The notes under the pieces are model-generated. The model was given only the letters and a program-made list of their open reading frames with translations. It was not told the DNA's origin and did no database searches. A stretch of 64,000 nt of DNA from Mikania micrantha (Eukaryota > Streptophyta > Magnoliopsida > Asterales > Asteraceae), in assembly GCA_009363875.1 (NCBI GenBank), contig CM018696.1, positions 16,567,475 to 16,631,474 on the forward strand. The letters run 5' to 3'. The stretch's first letter is position 1, and each line of letters opens with the position of its first letter. The position numbers were made by a program, and so were the translations under genes. This document shows, one piece after another, positions 34,816-47,600 of the stretch.

Positions 34816-36150
34816 TAAATCAACTTTGGATACCTTTGCATGGTGGTCTGAGGGAGCTCGTGATGAATGAAGCGCACAAATCTAGATATTCAGTCCATCG
34901 GGGGTCAGACAAAATGTATCATGACTTAAAGGCACTTTATTGGTGCCTCACATGAAAGCTGACATTGCTAACTATGTTAGCAAATGTTTGACTTGCTCCA
35001 AAGTTAAAGTTGAATATCAAAAACCATCTGGTTTATTGCAGCAACCAGAAATACCTATGTGGAAATGGGAGCAGATCTCGATGGATTTCATTACCAAGTT
35101 ACCCCATACATCAAGTGGTTGTGATACAATATGGGTAATTGTTGATCAATTAACAAAATCTGAAAAATTTCTAGCTATTAAGGAAACTAACAAAATGGAG
35201 AAGTTGACTCGTATTTATATAAAGGAAGTGGTATCGCGACATGGAGTGCCAATCTCCATCATATCAGATCGGGATGCCCAATTTTCTTCAAACTTTTGGA
35301 AATCTCTCCATAAGTCATTGGAAACTCGTTTAGACATGAGTACCGCATATCATCCACAAACTGACGGTCAAAGTGAACGTGCGATTCAAACACTTGAGGA
35401 TATGTTAAGAGCTTGTGTCATTGACTTTGGCGATAGCTGGGAAACTCACCTACCGTTAGTGGAATTCTCTTACAATAACAATTATCATACAAGCATTCAA
35501 GCGGCACCATTTGAAGCTTTATACGGTCGCTTGGCTGAAATTGGTTTGCTTGGCTGAAATTGGTGACTGTCAGATAACAGGACCTGAACTAGTACATGAA
35601 ACGACTGATAAGATTGTACAAATCCTGAACCGTATGACAGCGGCTCGGGATCGAAAAAAGAGTTATGTTGACAAGTGTCGCAAGCCATTTGAATTTCAAG
35701 TAGGAGACTGAGTTATTCTAAAAGTATCACCTTGGAAAGGAGTGATACGATTCGGTAAGCGCAGGAAGCTTAGCCCACGTTACGTAGGACCTTTTGAGAT
35801 CCTGAAAAGGATTGGTCCGGTAGCGTATCAACTCAAATTACCGAATGAACTCAACGGAGTTCACGATGTATTTCGTGTTTCAAATTTAAAGAAATGTCTT
35901 TCTAATGAGACATTGGTAGTATCACTTGATGAAATACAAATGGACGTACAGTTAAGGTTCATCGAGGAACCAGTAGAAATTATGGACCGAGAGGTCAAAC
36001 AACTCAAACAAAGCAAAATTCCAATAGTCTAGGTCCGTTGGAATTCAAAACATGGACCTGAATTCACATGGGAAAGAGAGGATCAAATGATGAAGAAGTA
36101 TCCTTAGCTATTCAAGACAACAACTACAAACACTGAGAAGGAACGTTGAA
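34816..36150 (+). pseudogene. Integrase and chromodomain of element C, 3' block
   Basis: Continues from the G insertion point: integrase zinc domain (HRGSDKMYHDL, CLTCSKVK), core domain with MDFITKL, ISDRDAQF and HPQTDGQSER (all three catalytic acids still present), then a small deletion with a short tandem repeat (TTGGCTGAAATTGG) near 35530, a stop at about 35709, a GPFEILKRIGPVAYQLKLP block and a chromodomain with EIMDREVKQLKQSKIPIV and FTWEREDQMMKKYP, again with stops. It ends near the palindrome at 36149-36165. Confidence 0.88.
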
Positions 36151-36731
36151 TTTCGGGACGAAATTTCCTTCAACAACGGGATGATGTGATACTTCACACT
36201 CCAACGCTTTTAGATTTCAAATTGTAAGCACAAACATCTTATACATTTGGTATTATCATAAACCCTTGTGCTGAACACAAATGTTGTAGATTTCAAACAT
36301 TTACCATTGATGTGCTACATTTCATGGTAGTACAAGCAAGATTAGATACAATTGATGTACTAGATTTCAAACATTTACATTTTATGTGTACAATTGATGT
36401 ACTACATTTCAAACACTTAAATTTTATGTGCTACATTTCATGTGCGAGATTGCATAGTAGTACGAACATGGTTAGTTATAAACATTTTACAATGTGCAAG
36501 GTTACATAGTACAAAACAGTTGCAAACATTTGCTATGTGCGAGGTCAAATAGTACGGTATTATTAAACACGAACATTCACAGTTAGGTGTACTAAATGGT
36601 CTGCATACAAATAGTTACATGGAACGATCACACTTAGGGGTGATGCTGTCAAACATCAAACATAGAACGATCACACTTAGATGTGATGTTGCAAACATTG
36701 AACTTTGCGTAAGAGTACACAAAAGTACACA
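36149..36731 (+). other. Post-pol region of C with palindrome and polypurine-like tract
   Basis: AATTTCGGGACGAAATT (36149-36165) and CAACAACGGGATGA follow pol. The remaining 530 bp hold loose repeats (TGTGCTACATTTCA, GAACGATCACACTTAG) and are homologous to 44098-44611 in B, where the region ends in a second palindrome and PPT. In C the second PPT is missing, so the junction with the 3' LTR is altered. Confidence 0.6.
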
Positions 36732-38502
36732 GGGAATCACACGAAATTGAACAATATCAAACTAGAAGGGCTAAATTTGAACAAAATGATTTTAGAAACA
36801 CTTTAATTACAAAGAATTAACTTATAATTAGTCAAAATATTCAATTTTGACTTTTATAGTCAAAATTCGTTCATAACACAAGAGAGAAATTCAAAATTCG
36901 AATTAATACACCATAACTGATCGAATTAATCATTCATAAAACTTATAATGATGACGATTAACGGTTATAATCAGTTATTAACACCATAATTGTCAAAATT
37001 AAACCAATTAAAACTCATAATGTTGAAACTGTCACTAAACAACTATAAAAACCATACAATTCAGTCGAAAATTGAACAATTAAAAACTTCAATCAGCATT
37101 CTTAGAAGCTTTTTCATACATCAATTCAAATCCAGAAGCTCAGGAAGAGGATTTTGATCGAGAGGACGGCCGAACTCAACCCCATAATCGATTTACATCA
37201 ATTCAACCTTAAATCAGGTAATGATCGACTCCTACAACACCTAAAAGTGTCTACTAAAGAAAACCTTATGTCAATTTCGAGTTCTAACATCAAATTATAT
37301 GGATTTGATTATTAGGGTTAATCGAATTAAACATTTTGGGGCTTTTGGTATAATAGAACTCCAAATTCATATTAAACTATATAAAAAGTTTCAGAATATC
37401 ATGTTCAACAAAAACCCCATGTCAATTTTATATAACAACAACGAAATGAGGGATTTCGAACTCTAGGATTCTTCATTTAGAACAATTTGGGGGGTTTTGA
37501 TTCAAATGAGTTGAAAAATCAAATTAAACTACATAAGCAGCTTCAAAATGTTCTGGTTAATAAAACCCTTTGTTAATTTGATGAAACGATAACGAATTGA
37601 AGGACTTCGATTGTTAGAATTCAATAGATAAAATGAATTGGGGATTTTGATGCAAATGAGTATGAAAATTAAATTAAACCTTGCAGATAGTTTCGAAATC
37701 CTTTCTTTAATAAAAACCCTATGATTTTATTGATCAACATAAATGAATTTAACCCAATGGAATTGTGGGTTTTGGAACTATGTTCGAAACTATACACATC
37801 AAATTGAAATGCTTTGAGTTGATGATTTATCCAATTGGAAACATGAATGAACTTGGTTTGACCCTCAGAACCAAAGCCCTATGGTTACAAAGTCAATTGT
37901 GAGTCAATCGTGAGTTAATTGGAACTCAATGGCTTCGGTTACGGTAAACAAAGGGGAAACAATGGGTTAATGGTTAAAACAATTAATCTTGTGATCTAGT
38001 GCGAAATCTGAACTAGATAAACTGGTTTAGGCTTGGGCGGTGTGTCCTAGAGATTGCGGGTTCAAATCCGTGCCTCTGCCGGTTTTAGAAATTAAAACCA
38101 ATTTTTGATATTTTAATCATAACTCGCTCGTTTTAAATTCGTTTTAACCCGTTCAAATTTCGTTGGAACCGAAATTGAATTCCGAACAAAATGAAACAAT
38201 AAAAATTACATTTTTGATCAAAACACGATCGCGTATAGTTACGTGTGTTTAAATTAAATCATATATACTATTACAACATGATCAAACGAACTCATGGTTG
38301 TACATACTTTTGTATGTACGTTTCAAACATTCCAACATACGTGTTGACACATGTGTGATTACAAATGCGGTTTGACATTACAAATAACGAAAAATGATCG
38401 TAAATACACAAATTATTCGTAGAAGTTTGTCTACGCGAATTTACTAACATTTGATTCGCATTCTAAGGTGCGTACACGGCCCCTTTTTACTTTTACTGTT
38501 TT
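36732..38502 (+). repeat. 3' LTR of C, first block
   Basis: Collinear with 21568-23345 with several percent divergence. It stops at GTTTT (38498-38502), the target of D. It holds a tRNA-like segment at 38013-38078. It continues at 53268. Confidence 0.88.
38013..38078 (+). other. tRNA-like segment in the 3' LTR of C
   Basis: TAGATAAACTGGTTTAGGC and GCGGGTTCAAATCCG keep a box A-like and box B-like word at the same spacing as in the 5' LTR copy. Confidence 0.5.
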
Positions 38503-40097
38503 TGTAACAACCAGTTTTAATAATGAAAGGCATTTGAAATAAACGTTAATTGAACGATTGTGATTGATGTAATTTGAAAATATGTGACAATTACGTCATC
38601 AATGGCAAGAGCACATGTGATCGTTCTAGAAATCCACGTTGATTTGATGATTGTAATTATTACAAGTTGATAGTATGCGAAAAATGGTGAACGTGGGCGA
38701 AAACTGTGCGTAAAACGGAGTTACGGATTGTCCGGAATCGCGAAATGAAGATAAGATCAAAAATTGGACGAAAAGAGGCTGGGGCGGTACGCCCCGGACC
38801 AAACTCCGGGTTAGGGCGGTACGCCCGGCGCGCTGTGAGTCAGCAACTTGTTTAAAGGATCAGATTTCATGGTAGAAATTATTATTTTTAAATCTCGAAC
38901 ATCAGCACCTCCATAGACGAACTAGACCATCTTTTTACCACTTAAACTCAGTCTTGAAGCCATCCAAACATCCGGATCATGCCAAGGATCGATTCTACAG
39001 CTCCTGATCGTTGTTTTCATCCAAGAACTTCGTTCAAAAGGGTAACGATTTGATCTCTCCTACTATTTTAGTAGTGTGTTGATTAAATCTAGTTTTGAAC
39101 ATAAGACAATGATTATGGTTATTGATTATTGCCTAGTTGATGGCTAGGAATAGTTAAAAACAAAGAACTGAATATTTTAACGGTGAAATCTTTGTTTTGA
39201 GCCGTTATAATGTCCAGTTATTATGAAATCCATATCATTTTGTTTGAAAACTAGTAAGATGATTAAATAATGGTTTTGAATGAGATATGCATCAAGTTTT
39301 GACTAATCTTGTATAAAAGTAATGAATTGGTGAATTTGAAATTTAAAAAGAGGTTGGTTGGTGTTTAAACATCACCAAGATTAGTTAAACTAATGGGTGC
39401 AAATCAAGTATCTGATTAAATGCTTGAGACTTTAGAAGTCAATGATTTTGACATAATTGTATTGGGTAAAATAGTAACTTGACTTATGAACACCACATAA
39501 TGAGTAATGAGATTCAAATGAGTTTGAATCAATGTGATATATATATAGATGTTGTGTGTATTGAAGCTAGTTGTACATATGTAAATTACAACTAGGTATT
39601 GGTGGTGAAAGTCAAAGGACAATTCACAGAGGTGGAAAAGAGGTTGTAGGAAGTGAACAACCGTTTGAACCAGGTAAGTTACCCAACTTACTGTAACATT
39701 ACATATGAGTAGTAGAAAGAGTCTACTTGCGTGCTTGAAATATGTAAATGATGATTACACATGTAATTGAAACTATTGGATGAGAAATCCATTAGATTGC
39801 GTTTGTTAAGTTTCAATAAGAAACATATATGCAATATACTTGCATTAGAATAACCAGATGATCCGGTGATTGATTAATATGATTTTCATGTTTATATATT
39901 GATTGTGCATAACTTGACTAATAAAACTAATGGAGTTAAAAGATCTTTGAGAAGGCATTATTAGTTTCAAAATGAATGTTATGCTTGAGTTGTATGCATA
40001 ATATAAATGCATTAAAATTTAGCCGGATGAGCCGGTGAAATTGATTAATTGAACCACATATGTGTGGATAACCGGTTAATCCGGGGATTAAATTGTT

Positions 40098-40457
40098 GAC
40101 TCCACAATGGTGGATAGCCAGAGGTGCTGGCAATTGTCTTAGATGGAAGTACCGGTGGGTGAACATCTTAAGACTTGAATTATTTATGACTCCACAATTG
40201 TGGATAGCCAGAGGTGCTGGCAATTGTCTTAGATGGAAGTACCGGTGGGTGAACATCTTAAGACTTGAATTATTTATGACTCCACAATGGTAGATAGCCA
40301 GAGGTGCTGGCAATTGTCTTAGATGGAAGTACCGGGGGGTGAACATCTTAAGACTTGAATTATTTATGACTCCACAATGGTGGATAGCTAGAAGTGCTAG
40401 CAATTATCTTAGATGGAAGTACCGGTGGGTGAACATCTTAAGACTTGAAATATTTAT
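40098..40457. repeat. 90-bp tandem repeat array in D (four near-identical units)
   Basis: Units at 40098, 40188, 40278 and 40368, each starting GACTCCACAA and containing GATAGCCAGAGGTGCTGGCA and GGTGGGTGAACATCTTAAGA. Degenerate relatives lie on both sides (40051-40075, 40458-40530, 40605-40690). The frames spanning it simply read the repeat. Confidence 0.92.
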
Positions 40458-41174
40458 GATACCATAAATGTGTGGATAGTCATAGGTGCTGACAGACAGC
40501 TATGGTGGAAGAACAGGAATGTGAACACCATAGTGTAATTTTGATTAAACTATTGCAACCAATGGTTGGAAAATAATAATATGATATTATTACTTTGTAA
40601 AATTAAACCACATACGTGTGGATAGTCAGAGGTGCTGACAAATTGTCTTAGATGGAAGGACCGGTGGGTGAACATCTTAAGACTTAAAAATACGATATTG
40701 TTACATTGTATATTAAACCACTGGTGTGTGGATCACTGGTGTAGCCAATGGAGTATATATAATGTTTATGATGTTTCAAATTAGCCAGAGGTGCTGGTGA
40801 TAGAATTGGATTAGATAATATAATCATATTTGTGAAAATGACCCGTTAAAGGGAATAAATGCACAATTTGGGTGTGTGCAATTTGATGTTTGAATATGAT
40901 ACATTATTATCTAAACTTGATAAACATTCATATGATATGTATGTGGATGTGGTAAAATGAGTTTTGGGGGAATTTTGGGAAGGGTTACTTACTTAGTTCA
41001 TATGAACTAATTGTGACCTTATATGTGATGTTTCATGTCAAAGATAGATATGCATCAGGCGATCAGATCGGGCATGTTTTGAAGGTGAACCAAACGTTAT
41101 GTAAAATCTTTGTTGGTATTAAACTTAAACACACTAGTTTTATTAATCATAAATGTAAATGTTATGAAATTAAG

Positions 41175-44097
41175 TGTCACACCCCCAATTTCCAACTAAC
41201 GGAATCATACCGTTTGGGAACGTGACAAACCAGGATCTCAGATCATTAGACATAACGAAGACCTCTATCTGATTTTCAAAACATACTTTGATCTAAAACT
41301 GTAACATCAAAATTTTCAAAGTTTACGGAAGCGTTTTAAAACAATAACAGTTGTAAAATGTAAATTACAATGCAAGGTTTTCAAATGTTCAAATTCAAAT
41401 AACTATAATGTAAAGACATGCATGCGACTCAATCTCCTAGTCCATGCCTGCTTTCTTGTGCACCTTAGCGTCCTGAGAAAACATGTAAATCAAGTCAACA
41501 CAAAGGTTGGTGCATTACACAGGTTTTAGCATTCACAATTGTTTGAAACAACAGTTTGAATATAAGTTTGCAGATAACATAATCACACATGCATAGTCAT
41601 GATAGCTAGTCATTTATACTATTTACATAAGTGGTCGACACCGAAGCTGACTAGTGCATGCTATCGCATGTTTTGCCTTGCCACTATTGTCTAGCACAAA
41701 CAATAGTAATGAGTGTTTGGTCAGTCAAACACCTGCGTAGATCCCATCTACCAAGTGAGGTTTGTCAAACCTAATAGATCTATTTCCAACTACCACGCTT
41801 TGCGCTACGGCAAACTAAACGGTTCGAAGTGTAAGGACTTGTAAATGCTATGTTATCACATAATGTAAACAGCTAACTCATGCAAGTGATATGTATCTAA
41901 AAGTGTTTGTTGCACATGTTTTATCCCCCAAAACAGTTTAAAATAAGAAAGGGGTCATGTACGCACCTTTGATTGTTGCAGAATGATCAAACACACTTAA
42001 ACTCGTGTAGAAAATCCTCCTACAAAGAACATGTGTTGTGACAATAACCTAGTGTTATTCGGATTGTTGTTTTGTGCTTGAAATCACATACGTGTCAACA
42101 CACGTATGTTAGAGTGTTAGAAATATGCATACGAAAGTACGCGTGCCTTTGAACTCGTTTAAATAAAATCATATATGATTTTATTTAAATAAACGTAATT
42201 GTACGCGATTACGTTTTCGTTCTAAAATATGAATTTTATTATTCAAATGTGTTCGGGATTCCGTTACGGTTCCAACGCAATTTGAACGAGTTAAATCGTA
42301 GTTGAAACGAAGGAGTTATGGCCTAAAAATCAAAAATGGCTTGAAATCACAAAAACTGGCAGCCCTCGGGTTCGAACCCGGGACCTCCCCCACGCACACA
42401 CATGCTCGGACCAGTTGGTCTATCCTAGTTTTTGTTAACAGATTTCATTCTAAATTATTTTATCCCTTAACAGTCGGGTTCCCCCTTCTTCTTACTATAG
42501 CCGAAGCAATTGTTTCAATTGACACCAAATCCGATCACCCTTGGGCTTGAATCCATAGGGCTTTGTTTCAATGATTATAAACGAGTACATGTGTGGGCTT
42601 AATCGATCCATATCTGTCAAATTATACGATTTTTATACTCCAATAGAATTCAAACCTAATTCCTTTTTCCCCTTGATTCAATTCCGTACAATCTGATTAT
42701 ATTGAGTTGTAATTCCATGGGGCTTTCACTTAAAAATGATTTTCGATGATCCCTGTACAAATTAATTCGTTTAACAAACACATTCAAGCTAACAACCCCA
42801 ATTCGTTTTCCCCTTTAGAACCCTAGAATCAAAATCTTGTAATCCGATATCAAACTTCGAATTAATACATGCTTATGCTTATTCGGAACTATCTGAGACT
42901 ATTTATAACAATTAATTTGAATATCTAACCTGTTTAAGTCGAAACCCCCAAACGACTTTTCATCATAAACCCTAGAATATGAAATCCTTCAATTCGTGGT
43001 TGTATTCTAAAATTGACATAGGGTTTTCAGTACATAAAGAATTCCGAAACTCTCTGTAGTGTTTAATTAAGTTATCGAACTCGTTTGAATAGAAAACCCC
43101 CAAAACCGTTTGACATAAGAACCCTAGATCTTGATCTTAATCAATTCGTTATAATGTAATGAAATTGCTTTATGGGTTTTGTAAATCGGCATGTTCAGTA
43201 ACTTGTAGCATAATTTAATTTGAATTTTGATCCCGTTTGCCCTAAAACCCCCAAACTGTTCATAATGATGAACCCTAGCCTTAGGATTCATAAAATTAAA
43301 TGTTTGTACACGATCTAAGCATAGGGCTATGCTTAGTCGGCTAGGTTAGGTTGTGTAGAAGCGATCTTTTACCTGATTTGATTTAGAATTGATGGAGATC
43401 GACTAGAGGGCTAAGTTTCGGCCGGCTCCCACTCGAAATCTTCTGCCCGATGCTTCTTGATTCGAATTGATGTATGTAAAAGTCCAGAGGGTGCTGATTT
43501 AGAGTTATGTATGCTTAATTGGACGAATTTTGATCGGATCGTATGGATTTATAGTCACCCACGACGGTTTCAACTTAATAGGTTGTTAATTGACTTCAAT
43601 ACGATCATTGATGGGTTAATTACTGTTGATAACCGTTGCTCATCATCAATGTGATGATTATTAACAGTTTAATTCGATTATTACAAGGATTTAATGTTAA
43701 TTTCGAATTTTGCTAATCATTTGGCCGAATTTTGACTTTAAAAAGTCAAAATTGATCATTTTAAAACCCTATAACTTAAGTGTTTTAGGCGTATTTTGTT
43801 TAATTCAAACCCTTATAGATTATTCTTGATCAATAACATATCATTTCGATTAATCCTGGAGTTAATCGGAAATGCCGGATTGTCACTAATTGGTCAATTG
43901 AACTATTATTGGCTAGGTTAATCCTTTTGGACCTCATAAATACAATTGGGCCTACTTTGGGCCTCATATTTACAATTGGGCCTACCTTGGGCCTCATTGG
44001 GCCTCACTGGGCCTCATTGAACCTACCTTGGGCCTCATATTTGTGATTTCGATATTTTCAGTTAACGAGGTTAATTCGAAAATACCGGATTGTCACA
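41175..44097 (-). repeat. 3' LTR of B (2923 bp)
   Basis: TG...CA ends (TGTGACAATCCGG at 44097; GGGGGTGTGACA at 41175). Near-identical to 50230-53147. Contains a short GGGCCTCAT/CAATTGGGCCTA tandem near 43925-44040, which is shorter in the 5' copy. The single frames shared by both LTRs (42302-42550 and 51357-51605) overlap the tRNA-like segment and are not convincing genes. Confidence 0.95.
42357..42425 (-). other. tRNA-like segment in the 3' LTR of B
   Basis: On the minus strand TAGACCAACTGGTCCGAGCA resembles a tRNA D-arm with box A, and CCGGGTTCGAACCCGAGGG is a good T-arm with a perfect box B (GGTTCGAACCC) and a closed stem. The spacing is about 27 bp. No full acceptor stem, so not a working tRNA gene. 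Same in 51412-51480. Confidence 0.6.
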
Positions 44098-44611
44098 TCA
44101 TCCCCTTGTTGAAAGAATTTTCGTCCCGAAAATTAGTAAATGTTAAGAGTAGTTAGGAAACTACTTACGAGTTTAAATTGTACGTGTTAGTGTGGTTTGA
44201 TCATTCCGTGTGCTTGTGTGTACTCACACACAAAATCTAATGCTTGCAACATCACAACTAAGTGTGATCGTTCAATGTGACTGTTTGCGTGTACACTAGT
44301 TAGTTCACCTAACTGTGACTGTTTGTGTTTGATCATGCTGTGCTATGTAACCTCACATATAGTGAGTGTCTGTAACTGTTTGTACTATGCAACCCCGCAC
44401 ATAGCAAAATGTGTGTAACTAATCATGCATGTACTACCATAACATGTAACATATGAAATGTAGCACATAAAATGTATAAAATGTAATGTAGCACAAATGT
44501 TTGTAATAAAACCAATTGAATAAAGTGTTTGTGCTTACAGTTTGAAATTTGCAGTGTTAATGTGTGAAACATCACGTCATCCCCTTGTTGAAGGAAATTT
44601 CGTCCCGAAAT
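44098..44611 (-). other. Post-pol region of B with duplicated palindrome-PPT module
   Basis: The module AAATTTCGTCCCGAAATTT plus CAACAAGGGGATGA occurs twice: at 44582-44613, by the pol stop, and at 44098-44136, directly before the 3' LTR. The outer one should be the working PPT. Between them lie about 450 bp of non-coding sequence shared with C. Confidence 0.75.
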
Positions 44612-47600
44612 TTAACGTGCGCTCTCAGTGTTTGTAGTTGTTGTTTTGAACAGATGAGGATATTTCTTCATCATTTGATCTTCTCGTTCCCATGTGAATA
44701 TAGGACCACGTCTTGAATTCCACCGAACTTTGACTATCGGGATCTTGCTTTGCTTAAGTTGTTTGACCTCTCGGTCCATGATTTCTGCTGGTTCTTCAAT
44801 GAATCGTAACTGTTCATCTACTTGTATTTCTTCCAATGGTACAATCAATGTCTCATCAGAAAGACATTTCTTTAAGTTTGATACATGAAAGACATCATGA
44901 ACTCCACTGAGTTCATCAGGTAGTTTGAGTTGATACGCAACCGGACCAATCCTTTTCAGGATCTCAAAAGGTCCTACGTAACGTGGACTAAGCTTTCCGC
45001 GCTTGCCGAATCGTATCACACCTTTCCAAGGTGATACCTTTAGAAGAACTCGATCTCCTACTTGAAATTCCAATGGTTTACGACGCTTGTCAGCATAACT
45101 CTTTTGTCGATCCCGGGCCGCTGCCATACGATTCCGGATTTGAACTATCTTCTTTGTCGTTTCGTGTACTAATTCAGGACCTGTTATTTGACTGTCACCA
45201 ATTTCAGCCCAGCAAACTGGTGAACGACATTTGCGACCATACAAAGCTTCAAACGGTGTTGCCTGAACACTTGTATGATAACTATTGTTGTAAGAGAATT
45301 CCACTAACGATAAGTGGTTTTTCCAGCTATCACCAAAGTCAATTACACAAGCTCGTAACATATCCTCAAGCGTTTGAATCGTACGTTCACTTTGACCATC
45401 GGTCTGTGGATGATAGGCGGTACTCATGTCTAAACGAGTTCCCAAGGACTTATGAAGTGATTTCCAAAAATTTGAAGTAAATCGGGCATCCCGATCTGAT
45501 ATGATAGAAATTGGCACGCCATGTCGTGCTACCACTTCCTTGATGTAAATGCGAGTCAGTTTCTCCATCTTGTCGGTTTCCTTGATTGCTAAGAAGTGTG
45601 CAGATTTCGTTAATCGATCAACAATTACCCATATCGTATCACAACCACTCGGTGTACGGGGTAACTTAGTAATAAAGTCCATCGAAATCTGTTCCCATTT
45701 CCACATCGGTATTTCTGGTTGTTGCAACAAACCAGATGGTTTCTGATATTCAACTTTGACTTTAGAACAAGTCAAACATTTGCTAACATATCTAGCAATA
45801 TCAGCTTTCATGTGAGGCCACCAATACAGTGCCTTTAAATCATGATACATCTTGTCTGATCCCGGATGGACTGAATATATGGACTTGTGCGCTTCATCCA
45901 TCACGAGTTCCCTTAAACCTCCATACAAAGGTATCCACAGTCGATTAATGAAATAACGAATTCCATCAGGTTTAACATCCAATTGTTCTTCCATTCCCCG
46001 TAAGGATTCCTGTACCAAGTTTTCCTTTTTCAAAGCCTCGATCTGAGCACTGCGTACCTTGTCAGGTAAATCAGTATGTATCGTCATCATAAGCGCGCGA
46101 ACCCGTCTTGTTGAAGTATCTTTTCTGCTTAAAGCATCAGCTACCACATTAGCTTTTCCCGGGTGATACTTAATCGCGCATTCGTAGTCGTTCAACAACT
46201 CGACCCATCGTCGTTGCCTCATGTTAAGTTCCTTCTGATCAAAAATATGTTGCAAACTCTTATGATCAGTGTAAATGGTACACTTGGTTCCATACAGGTA
46301 ATGCCTCCAAATTTTCAAAGCAAAAACCACTGCTCCTAACTCCAAGTCATGAGTAGTGTAATTCTTTTCGTGTGGTCGTAGCTGTCTTGAAGCATAAGCA
46401 ATCACTTTATCACGTTGCATCAACACACATCCCAAACCCTGTGCAGATGCATCACAATACACCACAAAGTCTTCCGCCCCTTCCGGTAAGGACAGAATCG
46501 GTGCACTGCAGAGTTTCTGTTTCAATAACTGGAATGCAGCTTCTTGTTTATCCGTCCAGTTATACTTTGTTCCCTTATGCGTAAGAGCTGTAAGTGGTTG
46601 AGCGATCTTTGAGAAACCCTCAATGAATCGTCGGTAGTAACCCGCCAAACCAAGGAATTGTCGTACCTCGGTAGGTGTCTTTGGCGCTTCCCAATTCTTA
46701 ATCGCTTCAATCTTTGCTGGATCCACGTGTATGCCCTTTTCATTGACTATATGACCCAAGAATTGTACTTCTCGCATCCAGAAATCACATTTCGAAAACT
46801 TAGCGTACAATTGTTCCTGTTTCAGTAACTCCAGTAACAATCGGAGATGTTCAGCATGCTCCTCCTCAGTTCGGGAATAGATGAGAATGTCATCTATGAA
46901 AACAATGACAAACTTATCAAGATAAGGTTTACAAACACGATTCATGAGATCCATGAATACAGCTGGAGCGTTTGTCAACCCAAATGGCATGACCAAGAAC
47001 TCATAATGGCCATAGCGCGTCCTGAATGCTGTCTTCAGAATATCTTCTTCTTGAACTCTTAGTTGATGATAACCCGATCTGAGATCAATCTTCGAGTAGT
47101 AACTCGAACTTTGCAACTGATCAAACAGATCGTCAATTCTGGGTAACGGATACCGGTTTTTGATAGTAACCTTGTTCAGTTCCCGGTAATCGATACACAT
47201 ACGGAAAGTTCCGTCCTTCTTCTTAACAAACAAAACTGGAGCTCCCCATGGTGAAAAACTAGGTCGTATGAAACCCTTATCTAACAACTCTTGCAGTTGT
47301 GTAGATAACTCTTGCATCTCTGATGGTGCAAGTCGATAAGGCGCCCTAGCTATCGGTGCTGCATCCGGTGTAAGGTCGATTCGGAATTCCACCTGTCTGA
47401 TAGGCGGTAATCCCGGCAAGTCTTCTGGAAATACCTCCGGAAATTCACAAACTACTGGAATGTCTTCAATCTTCTTCTCAGCTACCGGCTTTTCAGTTAT
47501 AAGTGCTATAACTGCCGTATGACCTTTACGCAAACATTTGTGTGCTTTCATACAAGATATGAGACGCAGTGGCGTACTGCTCTTCTCGCCTTGTACATAC

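Noticed and set aside
39936..40403. 155-codon minus-strand frame with repeated HCGVINNSSLKMFT
   Set aside because: Reads the 90-bp tandem array (90 is a multiple of 3, so the frame stays open by chance).
38503..41174. D as a complete retrotransposon with B as its internal region
   Set aside because: D and B have separate TSDs (GTTTT, TTAAG) and separate ends; D has no second LTR, PBS or PPT.
42302..42550. 82-codon frame present in both LTRs of B
   Set aside because: Identical because the LTRs are copies; it overlaps the tRNA-like segment and shows no known domain or independent conservation.
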